Made by a program: the position numbers and the translations under genes. This document shows, piece after piece, positions 37,875-47,273 of a DNA stretch of 64,000 bases. Under the pieces are notes generated by a model. That model ran no database searches. It had not been told where the DNA came from and was given only the letters and a program-made list of their open reading frames with translations. Each line of letters begins with the position of its first letter. The stretch's first letter is position 1. This DNA is from Thaumasiovibrio occultus (GTDB lineage: Bacteria > Pseudomonadota > Gammaproteobacteria > Enterobacterales > Vibrionaceae): contig AP023052.1 in the NCBI GenBank assembly GCA_019703815.1, positions 2,542,001-2,606,000 of the forward strand, written 5' to 3'.

Positions 37875-38369
37875 TTAACCCTCGAGCGCTGCTTGTTGCA
37901 ACAGCGTCAGGGCGTGAGAGATAGTCTGCAGCCTGACTTGCTGGCGTGAGCCGCTAAAGCAAACGCGATCCGCAAAACATTGGCCGTGCTGATTAGCGAT
38001 CCCAAACCATACCGTGCCCACCGGTTTGTCTGGTGTGCCCCCGGTTGGGCCAGCAACTCCACTGACCGCGACTGCCAGATCGGCGTTGGCCGCTTCGCGG
38101 GCGCCGCGTGCCATTGCCACTACAACCGGCTCACTGACGGCGCCATGGGATGCGATTATCGCCGGATCTACACCGACTAGCTCTGCTTTTGCCTCGTTAC
38201 TGTAGGTTACAAACGCACGTTCAAACCAACTTGAGCTGCCCGATATTTCCGTTAAGGCATAACTAATGCCGCCACCCGTACAAGATTCCGCCGTCGTTAC
38301 TTGCCACCCTTTCGCCAGTAAGATCTCACCGAGTTGGGTAGCTTGTTGAATAATGGTTTCTGAAAGCAT
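37875..38369 (-). CDS. pncC: PncC nicotinamide-nucleotide amidase (CinA C-terminal domain)
   Basis: Deamidates NMN to nicotinic acid mononucleotide in the pyridine nucleotide cycle. The protein is the stand-alone CinA C-terminal domain, with TTAESCTGGGISYALTEISGSS and AVSGVAGPTGGTPDKPVGTVW split across two stretches. The frame extends upstream, but the ATG at 38369 has AGGAGAGG and gives 164 residues (E. coli PncC 165). Upstream of recA as in many gammaproteobacteria. Confidence 0.93.
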   Translation of the reverse strand: MLSETIIQQATQLGEILLAKGWQVTTAESCTGGGISYALTEISGSSSWFERAFVTYSNEAKAELVGVDPAIIASHGAVSEPVVVAMARGAREAANADLAVAVSGVAGPTGGTPDKPVGTVWFGIANQHGQCFADRVCFSGSRQQVRLQTISHALTLLQQAALEG

Positions 38370-38820
38370 GCGACCTCTCCTTTCTGTCAGCACTTTTGAT
38401 CGCGATTGTCGTCTCTCTACCTTTATATCATTGCTCAGTGCCAATGGCTGCTTTGAGATTGCAATTTCGTCATCACGATTCGTTTATCGCTTTGCTCTTC
38501 GTTTTGCTCTCACCTAAAAAACGCGGATCGGTTTCTGCCTTAGTTAGATGCCCCCGTCTGAACACAACTTCGTCATTAATCCGCACGTCTTTAACTAATG
38601 CATCATTGGCTTGGTGGAATGACGGAGGGTTGTTAACAGTAGCGCGGCGCCAACACACCCTTTCAACTTTCTACAAACAAGCGCTCCATCATTGCTGACA
38701 TTTAAAAGATCATCAGCTTAACAAATAGAGTTTAATAGTGATTAATGCCAAAAATAGGTGCTAATTCTCCTTAATCCAGCCGCTACATCCGTTAGGATGG
38801 GATCATTATTGGAGGTAATC
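38370..38820. other. Gene-free stretch between pncC and the M20 peptidase
   Basis: About 450 bases carrying the divergent promoters of both genes. I see no ORF with a ribosome site, and no trace of mutS, which often lies beside pncC-recA in vibrios. Confidence 0.5.
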
Positions 38821-39921
38821 ATGATTAATCAACAACGTCTGGTTGACCACTTCGTTGACCTAGTAAAGATCGACAGTGAGTCTGGTAATGAAAAAGCGAT
38901 CGCGACCGAGCTAGCGACCCAACTTGAAGCAATGAACTTCACCGTTCACCGCCTTCCAGTACCTGAAGATCTGTCAAACGGCTTTAACCTGTATGCACGC
39001 CTAGAAGGCACCTTGCCAGGTAGCACGGTACTGAGTTGTCATATGGATACCGTAAAACCGGGGATCGGCATCGAACCTGTAATTGAAGGCGACATTATTA
39101 CCAGCGCCGGTAACACGATTCTCGGTGGCGATGACAAATCTGGGATCTCGGCAATTATCGAAGCCATTCGCTCGATTCAAGCCGACGGCAAAGCGCATAA
39201 AACGATTGAAATCGCGTTTACCGTTTTTGAAGAAGGCGGCCTGCGCGGCTCAAAAGTCTTCGACATGAGCTACATTACGTCACCGCAAGCGCTTGTCTTC
39301 GATTCAGGCGGCCAGATCGGCAAGATCATCACTCAAGCACCGGGTCAGCAAAGCATTAAAGTCACCATCACTGGTCGTCCAGCTCACGCAGGTCTTGCGC
39401 CAGAGGAAGGGATCAATGCGATGGTTGTTGCGTCTGAAGCGATCACCAAAATGAAGCTATCGCGTATTGATCACGAAACCACGGCGAATATCGGGATCGT
39501 GCAAGGCGGTCAAGCGACCAATATCGTCATGCCAGAAATGTACATTGCGGCAGAAGCGCGTTCGCTAAACGATGACAAACTGGCGGCACAAACCGCACAC
39601 ATGATCGACACCTTCGAAGCTGCCGCGAAAGCTCATGGCGCTGAAATCACGATTGACTCCCAACGCGCCTACAATGCGTTCACGCTTGAAGACAGCGATC
39701 CATTGGTGCAATCAGTGATCGAAACCTTCGAATCTATTGGCATTGAACCACAAACCGCCTCAACCGGTGGCGGTAGTGATGCTAACGTCTTCACGGCGAA
39801 AGGATTGAAAACGGTCAACCTCTCCACCGGCATGTCAAAAGTGCACACCACTGAAGAATTCATCAAGATTTCAGATATGGTTAAAATTAGTGACTTTATT
39901 TATGCCTACCTAACGCGCTGA
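38821..39921 (+). CDS. M20-family metallopeptidase (PepT-like)
   Basis: Cytoplasmic di-zinc aminopeptidase of the M20 family, close to tripeptidase PepT-like proteins. The 366-residue protein shows the zinc motifs SCHMDTVKPG (His and Asp), ILGGDDKSGISAI (bridging Asp), FTVFEEGGLRGS (Glu-Glu with catalytic base) and HTTEEFIKISDM near the end, plus a dimerisation (lid) domain with GRPAHAGLAPEEGINA. The longest frame starts at 38758; the ATG at 38821 has GGAGG at good spacing. Substrate is not certain. Confidence 0.88.
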   Translation: MINQQRLVDHFVDLVKIDSESGNEKAIATELATQLEAMNFTVHRLPVPEDLSNGFNLYARLEGTLPGSTVLSCHMDTVKPGIGIEPVIEGDIITSAGNTILGGDDKSGISAIIEAIRSIQADGKAHKTIEIAFTVFEEGGLRGSKVFDMSYITSPQALVFDSGGQIGKIITQAPGQQSIKVTITGRPAHAGLAPEEGINAMVVASEAITKMKLSRIDHETTANIGIVQGGQATNIVMPEMYIAAEARSLNDDKLAAQTAHMIDTFEAAAKAHGAEITIDSQRAYNAFTLEDSDPLVQSVIETFESIGIEPQTASTGGGSDANVFTAKGLKTVNLSTGMSKVHTTEEFIKISDMVKISDFIYAYLTR

Positions 39922-40515
39922 TACCCTGTTAGCACGTGTTCTACCCGATACTTGTGTCTCACGGCACAAGTATTTGGAACAAATGTCACCTATTCATGTT
40001 TAATTGCCATCTGCGATATCAGGACAAATTGTGTCGTGAAATCCAGATTTTTTTCTTCACGAAAAATACCCCTCGAGTTCCCTTGCTTTCGTGCTAATCT
40101 TCGCCGCGATTTACTCAGCTATCCCTCTTTCGTGGTGTTTTATATCCCTATAAAGCAATAACCACCCACCCTTACTGGATAGCAACGCCTCGTCATTCGA
40201 CTATTTTTTGTTCACTTTTTGACACATTTTTACTTCGCAAAATAAGCACCAAAACATCCCCTTTGCGCATTTACCCTTGTTTGCAACACCATCAATAGAC
40301 CTTATCAACAACCCAAACTTCAAAAAGACGTCATACGCATGTTATTGAAGTATCATTTTGTTCCCTTTTTTACCCATTCCTTGAGAATTAACTCAAATGT
40401 TCCCGATACCTATCGCACTTCCTATTTGTGACAGTACCCACTATGCAATTCGTTAGTAGAATGAAATCGTTTATGAATGTCAGGTGACATTAAGATTTCA
40501 ACGGGAAGCAGAATT
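39922..40515. other. Gene-free stretch before the HTH regulator
   Basis: About 590 AT-rich bases. A 9-bp hairpin (ATACTTGTG / CACAAGTAT, 39948-39973) may end the M20 peptidase transcript. An inverted repeat TTGAG-N6-CTCAA lies at 40381-40396, about 120 bases before the regulator gene, and could be its operator. No CDS recognised. Confidence 0.5.
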
Positions 40516-41154
40516 ATGGATTATTTAGACAGAATTAAGCGTCTGGCTAAAGTACAAGGAATTAGCCAAAAACAATTGGGCGATGCGCTCGATTTGCAAC
40601 AAGGTACGATGAGCCGCAAACTTTCTGGAAAATACGGTATTGAAGTCCGTGAACTGGAAAAAATTGCTCAAGCGCTGAATACCACTGCAGGCTACTTGCT
40701 GACTGGTCAGGTAGATAGTGAAGCACAAACTACCACCACCTTGAATGAACAAAACGGTCAAACCCGCACCTATGTGCCAGTGATCAGCCGCCAAGACTTT
40801 GCCTCTTACCAACGTGGCGAGAAAGTCTCTGTTGTGAGCAAAAAATCACTGCCAGATCACTTAGATAGCGACGATTGCCTCGGTATCGTGGTGGACAACG
40901 AAAACATCGCACAATGCGCGCCAATGGGTAGCTACGCCCTAGCGTCATTGCAAGCTAAGTACAAGCCAAAGCAACCAGTATTGGCGTCAGTGCGTGGCAG
41001 CGAGCCTGACTTCTACCACATGACTCAAATCGCGGATGGCGTGGTGTTCTCTACCTCACAACCGGATTTCCCTAACCTGTTTGTTAGCCATGATGAATAC
41101 CAAATCTACGGTTACATCGTGCAATCAGAGTGGCAATTTGAGCAAGCGAGCTAA
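40516..41154 (+). CDS. HTH (Xre/Cro-CI type) transcriptional regulator
   Basis: I recognise only the N-terminal helix-turn-helix (about 5-60: SQKQLGDALDLQQGTMSRKL, IAQALNTTAGYLLTG). The C-terminal part (about 90-200) has the size and position of the S24/LexA-like domain of CI-type repressors, but I cannot point to its Ser-Lys catalytic pair, so cleavage is not expected. The start at 40516 (MDYLDRIKRL) follows GGGAAGC; the longer frame from 40477 is less likely. It stands alone, not in a prophage: neighbours are trpR and slt. Target genes are unknown; autoregulation through the upstream inverted repeat is possible. Confidence 0.75.
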   Translation: MDYLDRIKRLAKVQGISQKQLGDALDLQQGTMSRKLSGKYGIEVRELEKIAQALNTTAGYLLTGQVDSEAQTTTTLNEQNGQTRTYVPVISRQDFASYQRGEKVSVVSKKSLPDHLDSDDCLGIVVDNENIAQCAPMGSYALASLQAKYKPKQPVLASVRGSEPDFYHMTQIADGVVFSTSQPDFPNLFVSHDEYQIYGYIVQSEWQFEQAS

Positions 41155-41185
41155 TCGCGCTTCACACTCTGAAATGACAGCCAAT

Positions 41186-41215
41186 AAAAAAGCGATCGCC
41201 TGCGATCGCTTTTTT
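41186..41215. terminator. Bidirectional terminator between the HTH regulator and trpR
   Basis: Stem AGCGATCG / CGATCGCT with loop CCTG, A-run before and T-run after. Confidence 0.92.
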
Positions 41216-41264
41216 GTATTTATTCGTTTTGCCACACCCTGACTTTGAGAGCAGCCGCAGAGCT

Positions 41265-41582
41265 TTAGCTATCGCCCTCAGGAGCGCGATAGCCGGAAAG
41301 TAAACTGTCGAGCCACTGCTTAGTGTCTTTACTTTGGTTTTTTAACTCGTTCGAGCCGCGAGTAATGGTTGCGACGCCTACGCCTAACATTTGGCTGATC
41401 TGACGTTGGCTCAAATCGCCTTTTAGGAGCTCGTTTACGATATTCACACGACCCAATAAGGTTTCACGCTCATCCGGGGTTAGCAATAACGACAATAACT
41501 CGCGATCACGCTCTTCGTTCACGGCGCGTCGTAGGATCTCAACCACTTCTCGCCACTCAGTAAAGTCTGCAGTTTCTGACAT
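41265..41582 (-). CDS. trpR: TrpR tryptophan repressor
   Basis: Tryptophan-activated dimeric repressor of trp operons and aroH-type genes. The 105-residue length is typical. The helix-turn-helix is SQRQISQMLGVGVATITRGS (about 67-86), preceded by LLTPDERETLLGRVNIVNELL. It lies directly after slt on the same strand, as in E. coli slt-trpR. Confidence 0.97.
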   Translation of the reverse strand: MSETADFTEWREVVEILRRAVNEERDRELLSLLLTPDERETLLGRVNIVNELLKGDLSQRQISQMLGVGVATITRGSNELKNQSKDTKQWLDSLLSGYRAPEGDS

Positions 41583-41636
41583 TCTCTTTCATCCGTTTGG
41601 CCAATATGCGCCACACAAGTGTGGCGCAACAAAGCC

Positions 41637-43613
41637 TTAGTATACCCTGTTCTGCTCTTTATCGGTAAACAGGAATGCCGGCTGGTTAAGTAGATGGCGG
41701 TAGTATATTTCGAACATTAAGACATTCTTCACATAGCCACGCGTTTCTCTAAACGGGATCGCCTCAACGAACTCGTACGCATCTAAGCGGCCGGCGCTGC
41801 GCTCTAACCAACGCTGAGCACGGTGCGGACCCGCATTATAAGACGCAAAGGCCAAGATACGGTTGTCACCCCAGTTCGCCAACATGTCAGTTAAGTAATG
41901 ACTGCCCAAGGTAATGTTCAACTCAGGTTGATACAACTCGTCGACACCTGCGTATTCCACTTCATGAGCACGTGCGGTCTCTTTCGCCGTCGCCGGCATC
42001 AATTGCATCAGGCCACGCGCACCAGCATGGGACGTCACCGATGGATTGAATGCACTTTCTTGGCGCGAAATCGACATCAAGGTAATGAATGGCGTGCCTA
42101 GCTCCGATTCCATGCGCTTGAAGTCATCTTCATAAGCAAATGGGAATCGCAAGCGCAGGTGCTCCCAGTGACGACCCGCGATCGTCGCCTGTACCACATC
42201 GGTAAACCAACCACGTTGCATCGCATCTTGCGCCAGCCATAGCTGCTCTTCTGGCGTCACGCGTTGCATCAATTGATACCATTCACGCGCCGACCACAGC
42301 GTTTCATCGAACGCTTTTAGCTCTGCCATACGAGCCAACACCGGCTGGTACGCCGCAATCGCTTCAGGGTTGGCGGTCACATCATCAATCGGGAAAGAGA
42401 TAGGCTCACCCAAGACGTTCGCCGCCGCGATACTGTAGAAGTCACGTTTGTTCAAAATACTGCGCAGCAACTCTTCACCACGCGGATCGCCTTTTTCACG
42501 CAACAATTTGCCTTGCCAGAACACCCACTGGGTAGCGTCTTGGTGCGCTTCAGGCACACGTTGCGCCCACGTTAGTGCATCGCTGGTGTTACCCACCGCT
42601 AATGCTGCGCGTACACGGCGATCGTACAAACTAATATCGGTGCTGCCACGTAATGCTTGATCACGCCAACGTGCTAGTGAGGCAGAGCCCGTCGAGAACA
42701 AGCGACGGATCACCACATCTTTCAGCTCTTGCGCTTGCTGGGCATTAAAATGCTGACCAGACACCACTTGATCTAACTGGGCAATCGCCTGTGATGGCGA
42801 TTTTGACGCCAAGCGGGCAAAAGCATAACGGGTGAGTGCTTGGTTGTGCGGGGTAACTTGGCTCTGTTTTGCAAACGCCCCAACACCTTCTGGTGCGTCT
42901 AGCAAGGCTTCAATTTGCGCACCTTTGGCTTGGTTTTCCGCGCTGAGTAATTTGCGCAAGTAACCTAAACGGCCCGTTTCGCCTTTCGCGTAAACCAGTA
43001 ACATACGCTCTAAGATGATCGCATCACTGCGTTGCCCCGCTTGCGTCCACTGGTTTAGTAGCGGATCACAACGCTCATCAATACTGTCGCCCGTTAACCA
43101 AACTTCATTCGCGCCTTGCCAAGCTTCACTCTTCGCGCCAGTTTCCGCTTTCGCTTGGTAGTAGTAGCAACGATAGACTTGGGTATTTGGCTGCTCAGTT
43201 TGCAACTGTAAGAAGCCATTCCAATCGCCCTTTTCTGCCGCAAGGCGCAAATAACGATCCTTCACGCTATTGGCGAACGGATAAAGCGCATACTCATTCA
43301 CGAACTCTGCCACTTGCGGCGCGCTTTTGCTCGGCAAGCTATACAGGAAGAGGTGATAATCTAAGTAGGGTTTTAGCGGGTAATCACTGATGGTCGCCGC
43401 CAAGGTTTTTGCCTCGGTTAAGCGCCCTTCTTGGATCGCGCCCAATGCCAAGCGATAGGTTTCACGCTCACGGGCATCCGCCAGTGACACCATGGTTTCA
43501 GAAAGACTTGCTGTAGTGGTTACAGCGGTTTGCGATGTTTCTGCTAATGCAGAAGAACTCATAAAAAGACCAGCAGCGCATAGGCAACCGGTAAGATAGG
43601 ACAGCTGTCGCAC
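41637..43613 (-). CDS. slt: Slt soluble lytic murein transglycosylase
   Basis: Periplasmic exo-acting lytic transglycosylase that cuts the MurNAc-GlcNAc bond forming anhydromuropeptides. A signal peptide ends at SSSALAETS; the long superhelical U/L domain (about 40-480) precedes the catalytic SLT domain with ISRQESAFNPSVTSHAGARG (the Glu is catalytic), GLMQLMPATA and ILAFASYNAGPHRAQRW. The open frame starts at 43688, but the GTG at 43613 has AAGGAAA at ideal spacing and gives a proper signal peptide (658 residues). trpR follows by 54 bases. Confidence 0.95.
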   Translation of the reverse strand: MRQLSYLTGCLCAAGLFMSSSALAETSQTAVTTTASLSETMVSLADARERETYRLALGAIQEGRLTEAKTLAATISDYPLKPYLDYHLFLYSLPSKSAPQVAEFVNEYALYPFANSVKDRYLRLAAEKGDWNGFLQLQTEQPNTQVYRCYYYQAKAETGAKSEAWQGANEVWLTGDSIDERCDPLLNQWTQAGQRSDAIILERMLLVYAKGETGRLGYLRKLLSAENQAKGAQIEALLDAPEGVGAFAKQSQVTPHNQALTRYAFARLASKSPSQAIAQLDQVVSGQHFNAQQAQELKDVVIRRLFSTGSASLARWRDQALRGSTDISLYDRRVRAALAVGNTSDALTWAQRVPEAHQDATQWVFWQGKLLREKGDPRGEELLRSILNKRDFYSIAAANVLGEPISFPIDDVTANPEAIAAYQPVLARMAELKAFDETLWSAREWYQLMQRVTPEEQLWLAQDAMQRGWFTDVVQATIAGRHWEHLRLRFPFAYEDDFKRMESELGTPFITLMSISRQESAFNPSVTSHAGARGLMQLMPATAKETARAHEVEYAGVDELYQPELNITLGSHYLTDMLANWGDNRILAFASYNAGPHRAQRWLERSAGRLDAYEFVEAIPFRETRGYVKNVLMFEIYYRHLLNQPAFLFTDKEQNRVY

Positions 43614-43932
43614 GGTTTCCTTACCTCTTATATAAATTAAGCCAACTAAAAGACTGATGTTTCGTGCTTTTTGTATTTTAGTCAGCAAATAATATGCAGG
43701 CGTCGCCGCAATGCAACCTTAGATAGGTAGAAAAACACCTATTCACCCAAAAATACGCGAGTACGCGCATTCCGTGAGTTAAAGCTGTAACCAATTGTTT
43801 CAGCTAGCCCACTTCGCGTTGCGCTTACCTTCAAATATCTTAGACACAAAATGCGATCAGGACTGTTAAACTTAGGGGGTTTGCAGATACACTACTGGTT
43901 TCCCCGATTTAACGAAGAGAACGCAATCAGTT
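43614..43932. other. Divergent promoter region of slt and ettA
   Basis: About 320 bases without a CDS. A small inverted repeat ATAGGT / ACCTAT lies at 43723-43742. No stronger signal recognised. Confidence 0.4.
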
Positions 43933-45600
43933 ATGGCTGAATACGTATATTCCATGTCGCGGGTGAGCAAAATCGTGCCACCAAAGCGTCAAATTCTGAA
44001 AGATATTTCATTGTCATTCTTCCCTGGCGCCAAAATTGGTGTGCTTGGTCTGAACGGTGCGGGTAAATCTACCCTGCTACGTATCATGGCTGGTATCGAC
44101 ACCGATATCGATGGTGAAGCTCGCCCAATGCCAGGCATCAATGTCGGTTACTTGCCTCAGGAACCTCAACTGGACGAAAACAAAACCGTTCGTGAAGTGG
44201 TTGAAGAAGCAGTGTCAGACGTCGCTGGTGCGCTTGCGCGTCTGGATGCGGTTTACGCTGCGTACGCCGAGCCTGATGCGGATTTCGATGCCTTAGCGAA
44301 AGAGCAAGGTGAACTGGAAGCGCTAATTCAAGCGAAAGACGGTCACAACCTTGATAACGCCCTAGAGCGTGCAGCTGACGCACTACGTCTGCCTGAGTGG
44401 GATGCAAAAATTGCCAACCTGTCGGGTGGTGAGCGTCGCCGTGTTGCGATTTGTCGTCTATTGCTAGAAAAACCAGACATGTTGCTCCTTGACGAACCAA
44501 CCAACCACTTGGATGCCGAGTCAGTTGCGTGGATCGAACGTTTCCTTGTCGATTACCCAGGCACTGTCGTAGCGATCACGCACGACCGTTACTTCCTTGA
44601 TAACGCGGCAGGCTGGATCCTTGAGCTTGACCGTGGTGAAGGTATTCCATGGCAGGGTAACTACACCTCATGGCTAGAGCAAAAAGATGCGCGTCTACAA
44701 CAAGAAGCATCGCAAGAGAAAGCTCGCCAGAAAACCATCGAGAAAGAGCTGGAGTGGGTTCGTCAAAACCCGAAAGGCCGTCAATCGAAGTCGAAAGCTC
44801 GTATGGCGCGCTTTGAAGAGCTGCAAAGCGGCGATCGTCAAAAGCGTAACGAAACCAACGAACTGTTCATCCCACCAGGTGAGCGTCTCGGTGACAAGGT
44901 TATTGAAGTTAACAACCTGACCAAATCGTTTGGTGATCGCGTACTGATCGACGACTTGTCATTTAGCATTCCTAAGGGTGCGATCGTCGGTATTATCGGT
45001 GCGAACGGTGCGGGTAAATCAACGCTATTTAAGATGCTGAGCGGCGCTGAGCAACCTGATTCCGGTACCATCGAGCTAGGCGAAACGGTGAAACTGGCGT
45101 CGGTAGATCAGTTCCGTGATTCGATGGACGACAGCAAAACGGTTTACCAAGAGGTCTCTGAGGGCGCAGACATCCTTAAGATCAACAACTTTGAAATCCC
45201 AGCGCGTGCGTACTGCTCACGCTTTAACTTCAAAGGCTCAGATCAACAAAAAATCATCGGCGAATTGTCGGGTGGTGAGCGCAACCGTGTTCACCTAGCA
45301 AAACTGCTAAAAGCGGGCGGCAACGTATTGCTACTTGATGAGCCAACCAACGACCTGGACGTAGAAACCCTGCGTGCACTGGAAGAAGCGTTGTTGGAAT
45401 TCCCTGGCTGTGCCATGGTGATCTCGCACGACCGTTGGTTCCTTGACCGTATCGCAACCCACATTCTTGACTACCGTGACGAAGGCCAAGTTAACTTCTA
45501 CGAAGGTAACTACACCGAGTACATGGAGTGGTTGAAGAAGACGATTGGCGCGCAAGCGGCAGAGCCACACCGTATCAAATACAAGCGTATTGCCAAGTAA
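43933..45600 (+). CDS. ettA: EttA energy-dependent translational throttle (ABC-F)
   Basis: Ribosome-bound ABC-F ATPase acting at the E site to gate the first peptide bond according to ATP/ADP. Two nucleotide-binding domains with Walker A GLNGAGKST and GANGAGKST, signatures LSGGERRR and LSGGERNR and Walker B LLLDEPTNHLD and LLLDEPTNDLD, an arm insertion in NBD1 and the linker KNPKGRQSKSKARMARFEEL-type (here RQNPKGRQSKSKARMARFE). The 555-residue length equals E. coli EttA. No membrane domain. Confidence 0.98.
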   Translation: MAEYVYSMSRVSKIVPPKRQILKDISLSFFPGAKIGVLGLNGAGKSTLLRIMAGIDTDIDGEARPMPGINVGYLPQEPQLDENKTVREVVEEAVSDVAGALARLDAVYAAYAEPDADFDALAKEQGELEALIQAKDGHNLDNALERAADALRLPEWDAKIANLSGGERRRVAICRLLLEKPDMLLLDEPTNHLDAESVAWIERFLVDYPGTVVAITHDRYFLDNAAGWILELDRGEGIPWQGNYTSWLEQKDARLQQEASQEKARQKTIEKELEWVRQNPKGRQSKSKARMARFEELQSGDRQKRNETNELFIPPGERLGDKVIEVNNLTKSFGDRVLIDDLSFSIPKGAIVGIIGANGAGKSTLFKMLSGAEQPDSGTIELGETVKLASVDQFRDSMDDSKTVYQEVSEGADILKINNFEIPARAYCSRFNFKGSDQQKIIGELSGGERNRVHLAKLLKAGGNVLLLDEPTNDLDVETLRALEEALLEFPGCAMVISHDRWFLDRIATHILDYRDEGQVNFYEGNYTEYMEWLKKTIGAQAAEPHRIKYKRIAK

Positions 45601-45663
45601 TACGCGGTTATCATCACCCAAACCGGACTTCACGTCCCACCTACTGATGATAAGTTTGATTTT

Positions 45664-45692
45664 AAAAACGCCACTTTTTGTGGCGTTTTTTG
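45664..45692 (+). terminator. Terminator of ettA
   Basis: Stem AAAACGCCAC / GTGGCGTTTT with a 5-base loop, followed by TT. Confidence 0.92.
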
Positions 45693-45771
45693 TACCTATC
45701 ATCCATTTTTTTGTTTATTTACTGGTCAATTCGAATTGGCATGCATAGTCTAGGATGGCACGGAGGAACTT

Positions 45772-46140
45772 ATGGTTGAGCATCGACGCTTTATTCGCAT
45801 TATCTACCATGCCGACGCCCAACTAGGCCAAGGCCAAGCACAATGGCGCACTGAGATCAGAGATCTCTCTATTCATGGCGTATTGCTAGTACGGCCTAAA
45901 GAGTGGCAGCCAACCAATAAGATTGAGTATAATGTCAGCTTCTCTTTGAGAGACGCCGAGATAGATATCCAAATGGAGACGGAGTTGGTGCAGTGTTGCG
46001 AGCAGTATCTGAGGATGCAGATCCGCCACATCGATTTAGACAGCATCAGTCATCTCAAACGCTTGGTTGAATTGAATGTCGGCAATGACGGTTTTTTAGA
46101 GCGCGAATTGGCGCAACTCGCTGACATTCACAGTAAATAA
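45772..46140 (+). CDS. Small PilZ-domain protein (cyclic-di-GMP binding)
   Basis: The 122-residue protein is essentially a single PilZ domain. The c-di-GMP motif RRxxR appears as HRRFIR (Arg5, Arg6, Arg9) and the D/NxSxxG motif as DLSIHG (Asp31, Ser33, Gly36), so ligand binding is likely. GGAGGAAC precedes the ATG. It lies 12 bases before a membrane-bound M23 peptidase gene, suggesting cotranscription and a link between c-di-GMP and cell-wall or envelope activity; that link is inference. Confidence 0.88.
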   Translation: MVEHRRFIRIIYHADAQLGQGQAQWRTEIRDLSIHGVLLVRPKEWQPTNKIEYNVSFSLRDAEIDIQMETELVQCCEQYLRMQIRHIDLDSISHLKRLVELNVGNDGFLERELAQLADIHSK

Positions 46141-46152
46141 GAATGCAGAACA

Positions 46153-47187
46153 ATGAAAAAACTTCAACTCGCCGGGAGGCGATGGTCTGAAATTGTTGAC
46201 TGTCACCCCTGGTTCAAAACATACACTATCTCCGCCATCGTGGTGTGTATCGCACTCACCCTCGGCACCATAGGACGCTTTCAGCTCCACCAAACCGTCC
46301 TTGATCAAAAACAACGCCTTATCGAGCAGCAACAACGGAAGTTGCAAGCCATGCAAACGGCCAACGCCACGTTGCAGGCCACCAGCCATCAACAGTTAGA
46401 CCAACTGAAAACCCAAGACGAGCAACTGCTGATCCAGCAAAACGAACTGCTTTACCTCAACGATCGCTTAGTGCAAGTTGAGCAAATCATGGGGATCAGC
46501 GAGCCGGGTGCTGAATCCACCCTAGAGCAACGTGTCGATGCCGCGTCCATCAACAGTGCCGTGCGCAGTGAAATGCTTCGCGCGATCCCGAGTGGTGAGC
46601 CGATTGCGGCGTTTCGTCGTTCATCAGGTTATGGCCGTCGTGTTCACCCAGTTACCGGCCAAGTCCGCCACCACAGTGGCCTCGATTTAACCGCCGAAGT
46701 CGGCACCGAAGTCTATGCCCCCGCCGATGGCGTGGTCGAGTTAACCCGTCGTAGCCGCACCGGTTATGGCAACATGGTTCGGATCCAACACGCATTTGGC
46801 TTTACTACCGTGTATGCCCACCTGAAAGACTTCGATGTCAAGCAAGGGGAATTTGTCGCCAAAGGACAACGCATTGCATGGTCAGGCAATACCGGCCTCT
46901 CCACGGGCCCACACTTGCATTACGAAGTGCGCTTTTTAAATAAGCCTTACAACCCAACCCCATTTATTAAATGGAGTGCCGAAGACTTTGGCGCGCTATT
47001 TGAAAGTAACAAGTCTATTGCATGGGCCGATCTGGTCGATACCATCGCCACGTCAATGGAAGTACCAGTCGAGCTAACCATACGCAATGGCGAGTCGGCG
47101 CTGACACTCAACGTAGAAGCACTGACACCAGCAGAAGGCGACGACGAGAGCGAAACGCCCGACAACACTAAGCAAGACAACAGTTAA
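46153..47187 (+). CDS. M23 (LytM) family metallopeptidase, membrane anchored
   Basis: Predicted murein endopeptidase or LytM-type amidase activator. An N-terminal membrane anchor (about 23-45) is followed by a Gln-rich coiled coil (about 50-115) and a LytM domain (about 165-285) with both zinc motifs intact: HHSGLDL (H-x3-D) and HLHYEV (HxH). The domain should face the periplasm. The C-terminal tail is acidic. Active-site residues are present, so catalysis is plausible, unlike degenerate EnvC/NlpD types. Transcribed with the PilZ gene upstream. Confidence 0.9.
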   Translation: MKKLQLAGRRWSEIVDCHPWFKTYTISAIVVCIALTLGTIGRFQLHQTVLDQKQRLIEQQQRKLQAMQTANATLQATSHQQLDQLKTQDEQLLIQQNELLYLNDRLVQVEQIMGISEPGAESTLEQRVDAASINSAVRSEMLRAIPSGEPIAAFRRSSGYGRRVHPVTGQVRHHSGLDLTAEVGTEVYAPADGVVELTRRSRTGYGNMVRIQHAFGFTTVYAHLKDFDVKQGEFVAKGQRIAWSGNTGLSTGPHLHYEVRFLNKPYNPTPFIKWSAEDFGALFESNKSIAWADLVDTIATSMEVPVELTIRNGESALTLNVEALTPAEGDDESETPDNTKQDNS

Positions 47188-47222
47188 TGCTCGGCTCACG
47201 CCATTGGACTGAATTGTGGTAC

Positions 47223-47250
47223 AAAAAAGGCACGCCACGCGTGCCTTTTT
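47223..47250. terminator. Bidirectional terminator between the M23 gene and radA
   Basis: Stem GGCACGC / GCGTGCC with a 3-base loop, extended by A and T runs. Confidence 0.93.
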
Positions 47251-47273
47251 GATTTCTCACCCTCGGTGAAGCG

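Noticed and set aside
38396..38698. 100-residue plus-strand ORF between pncC and the M20 peptidase
   Set aside because: No ribosome site, odd composition, and it overlaps the pncC 5' end.
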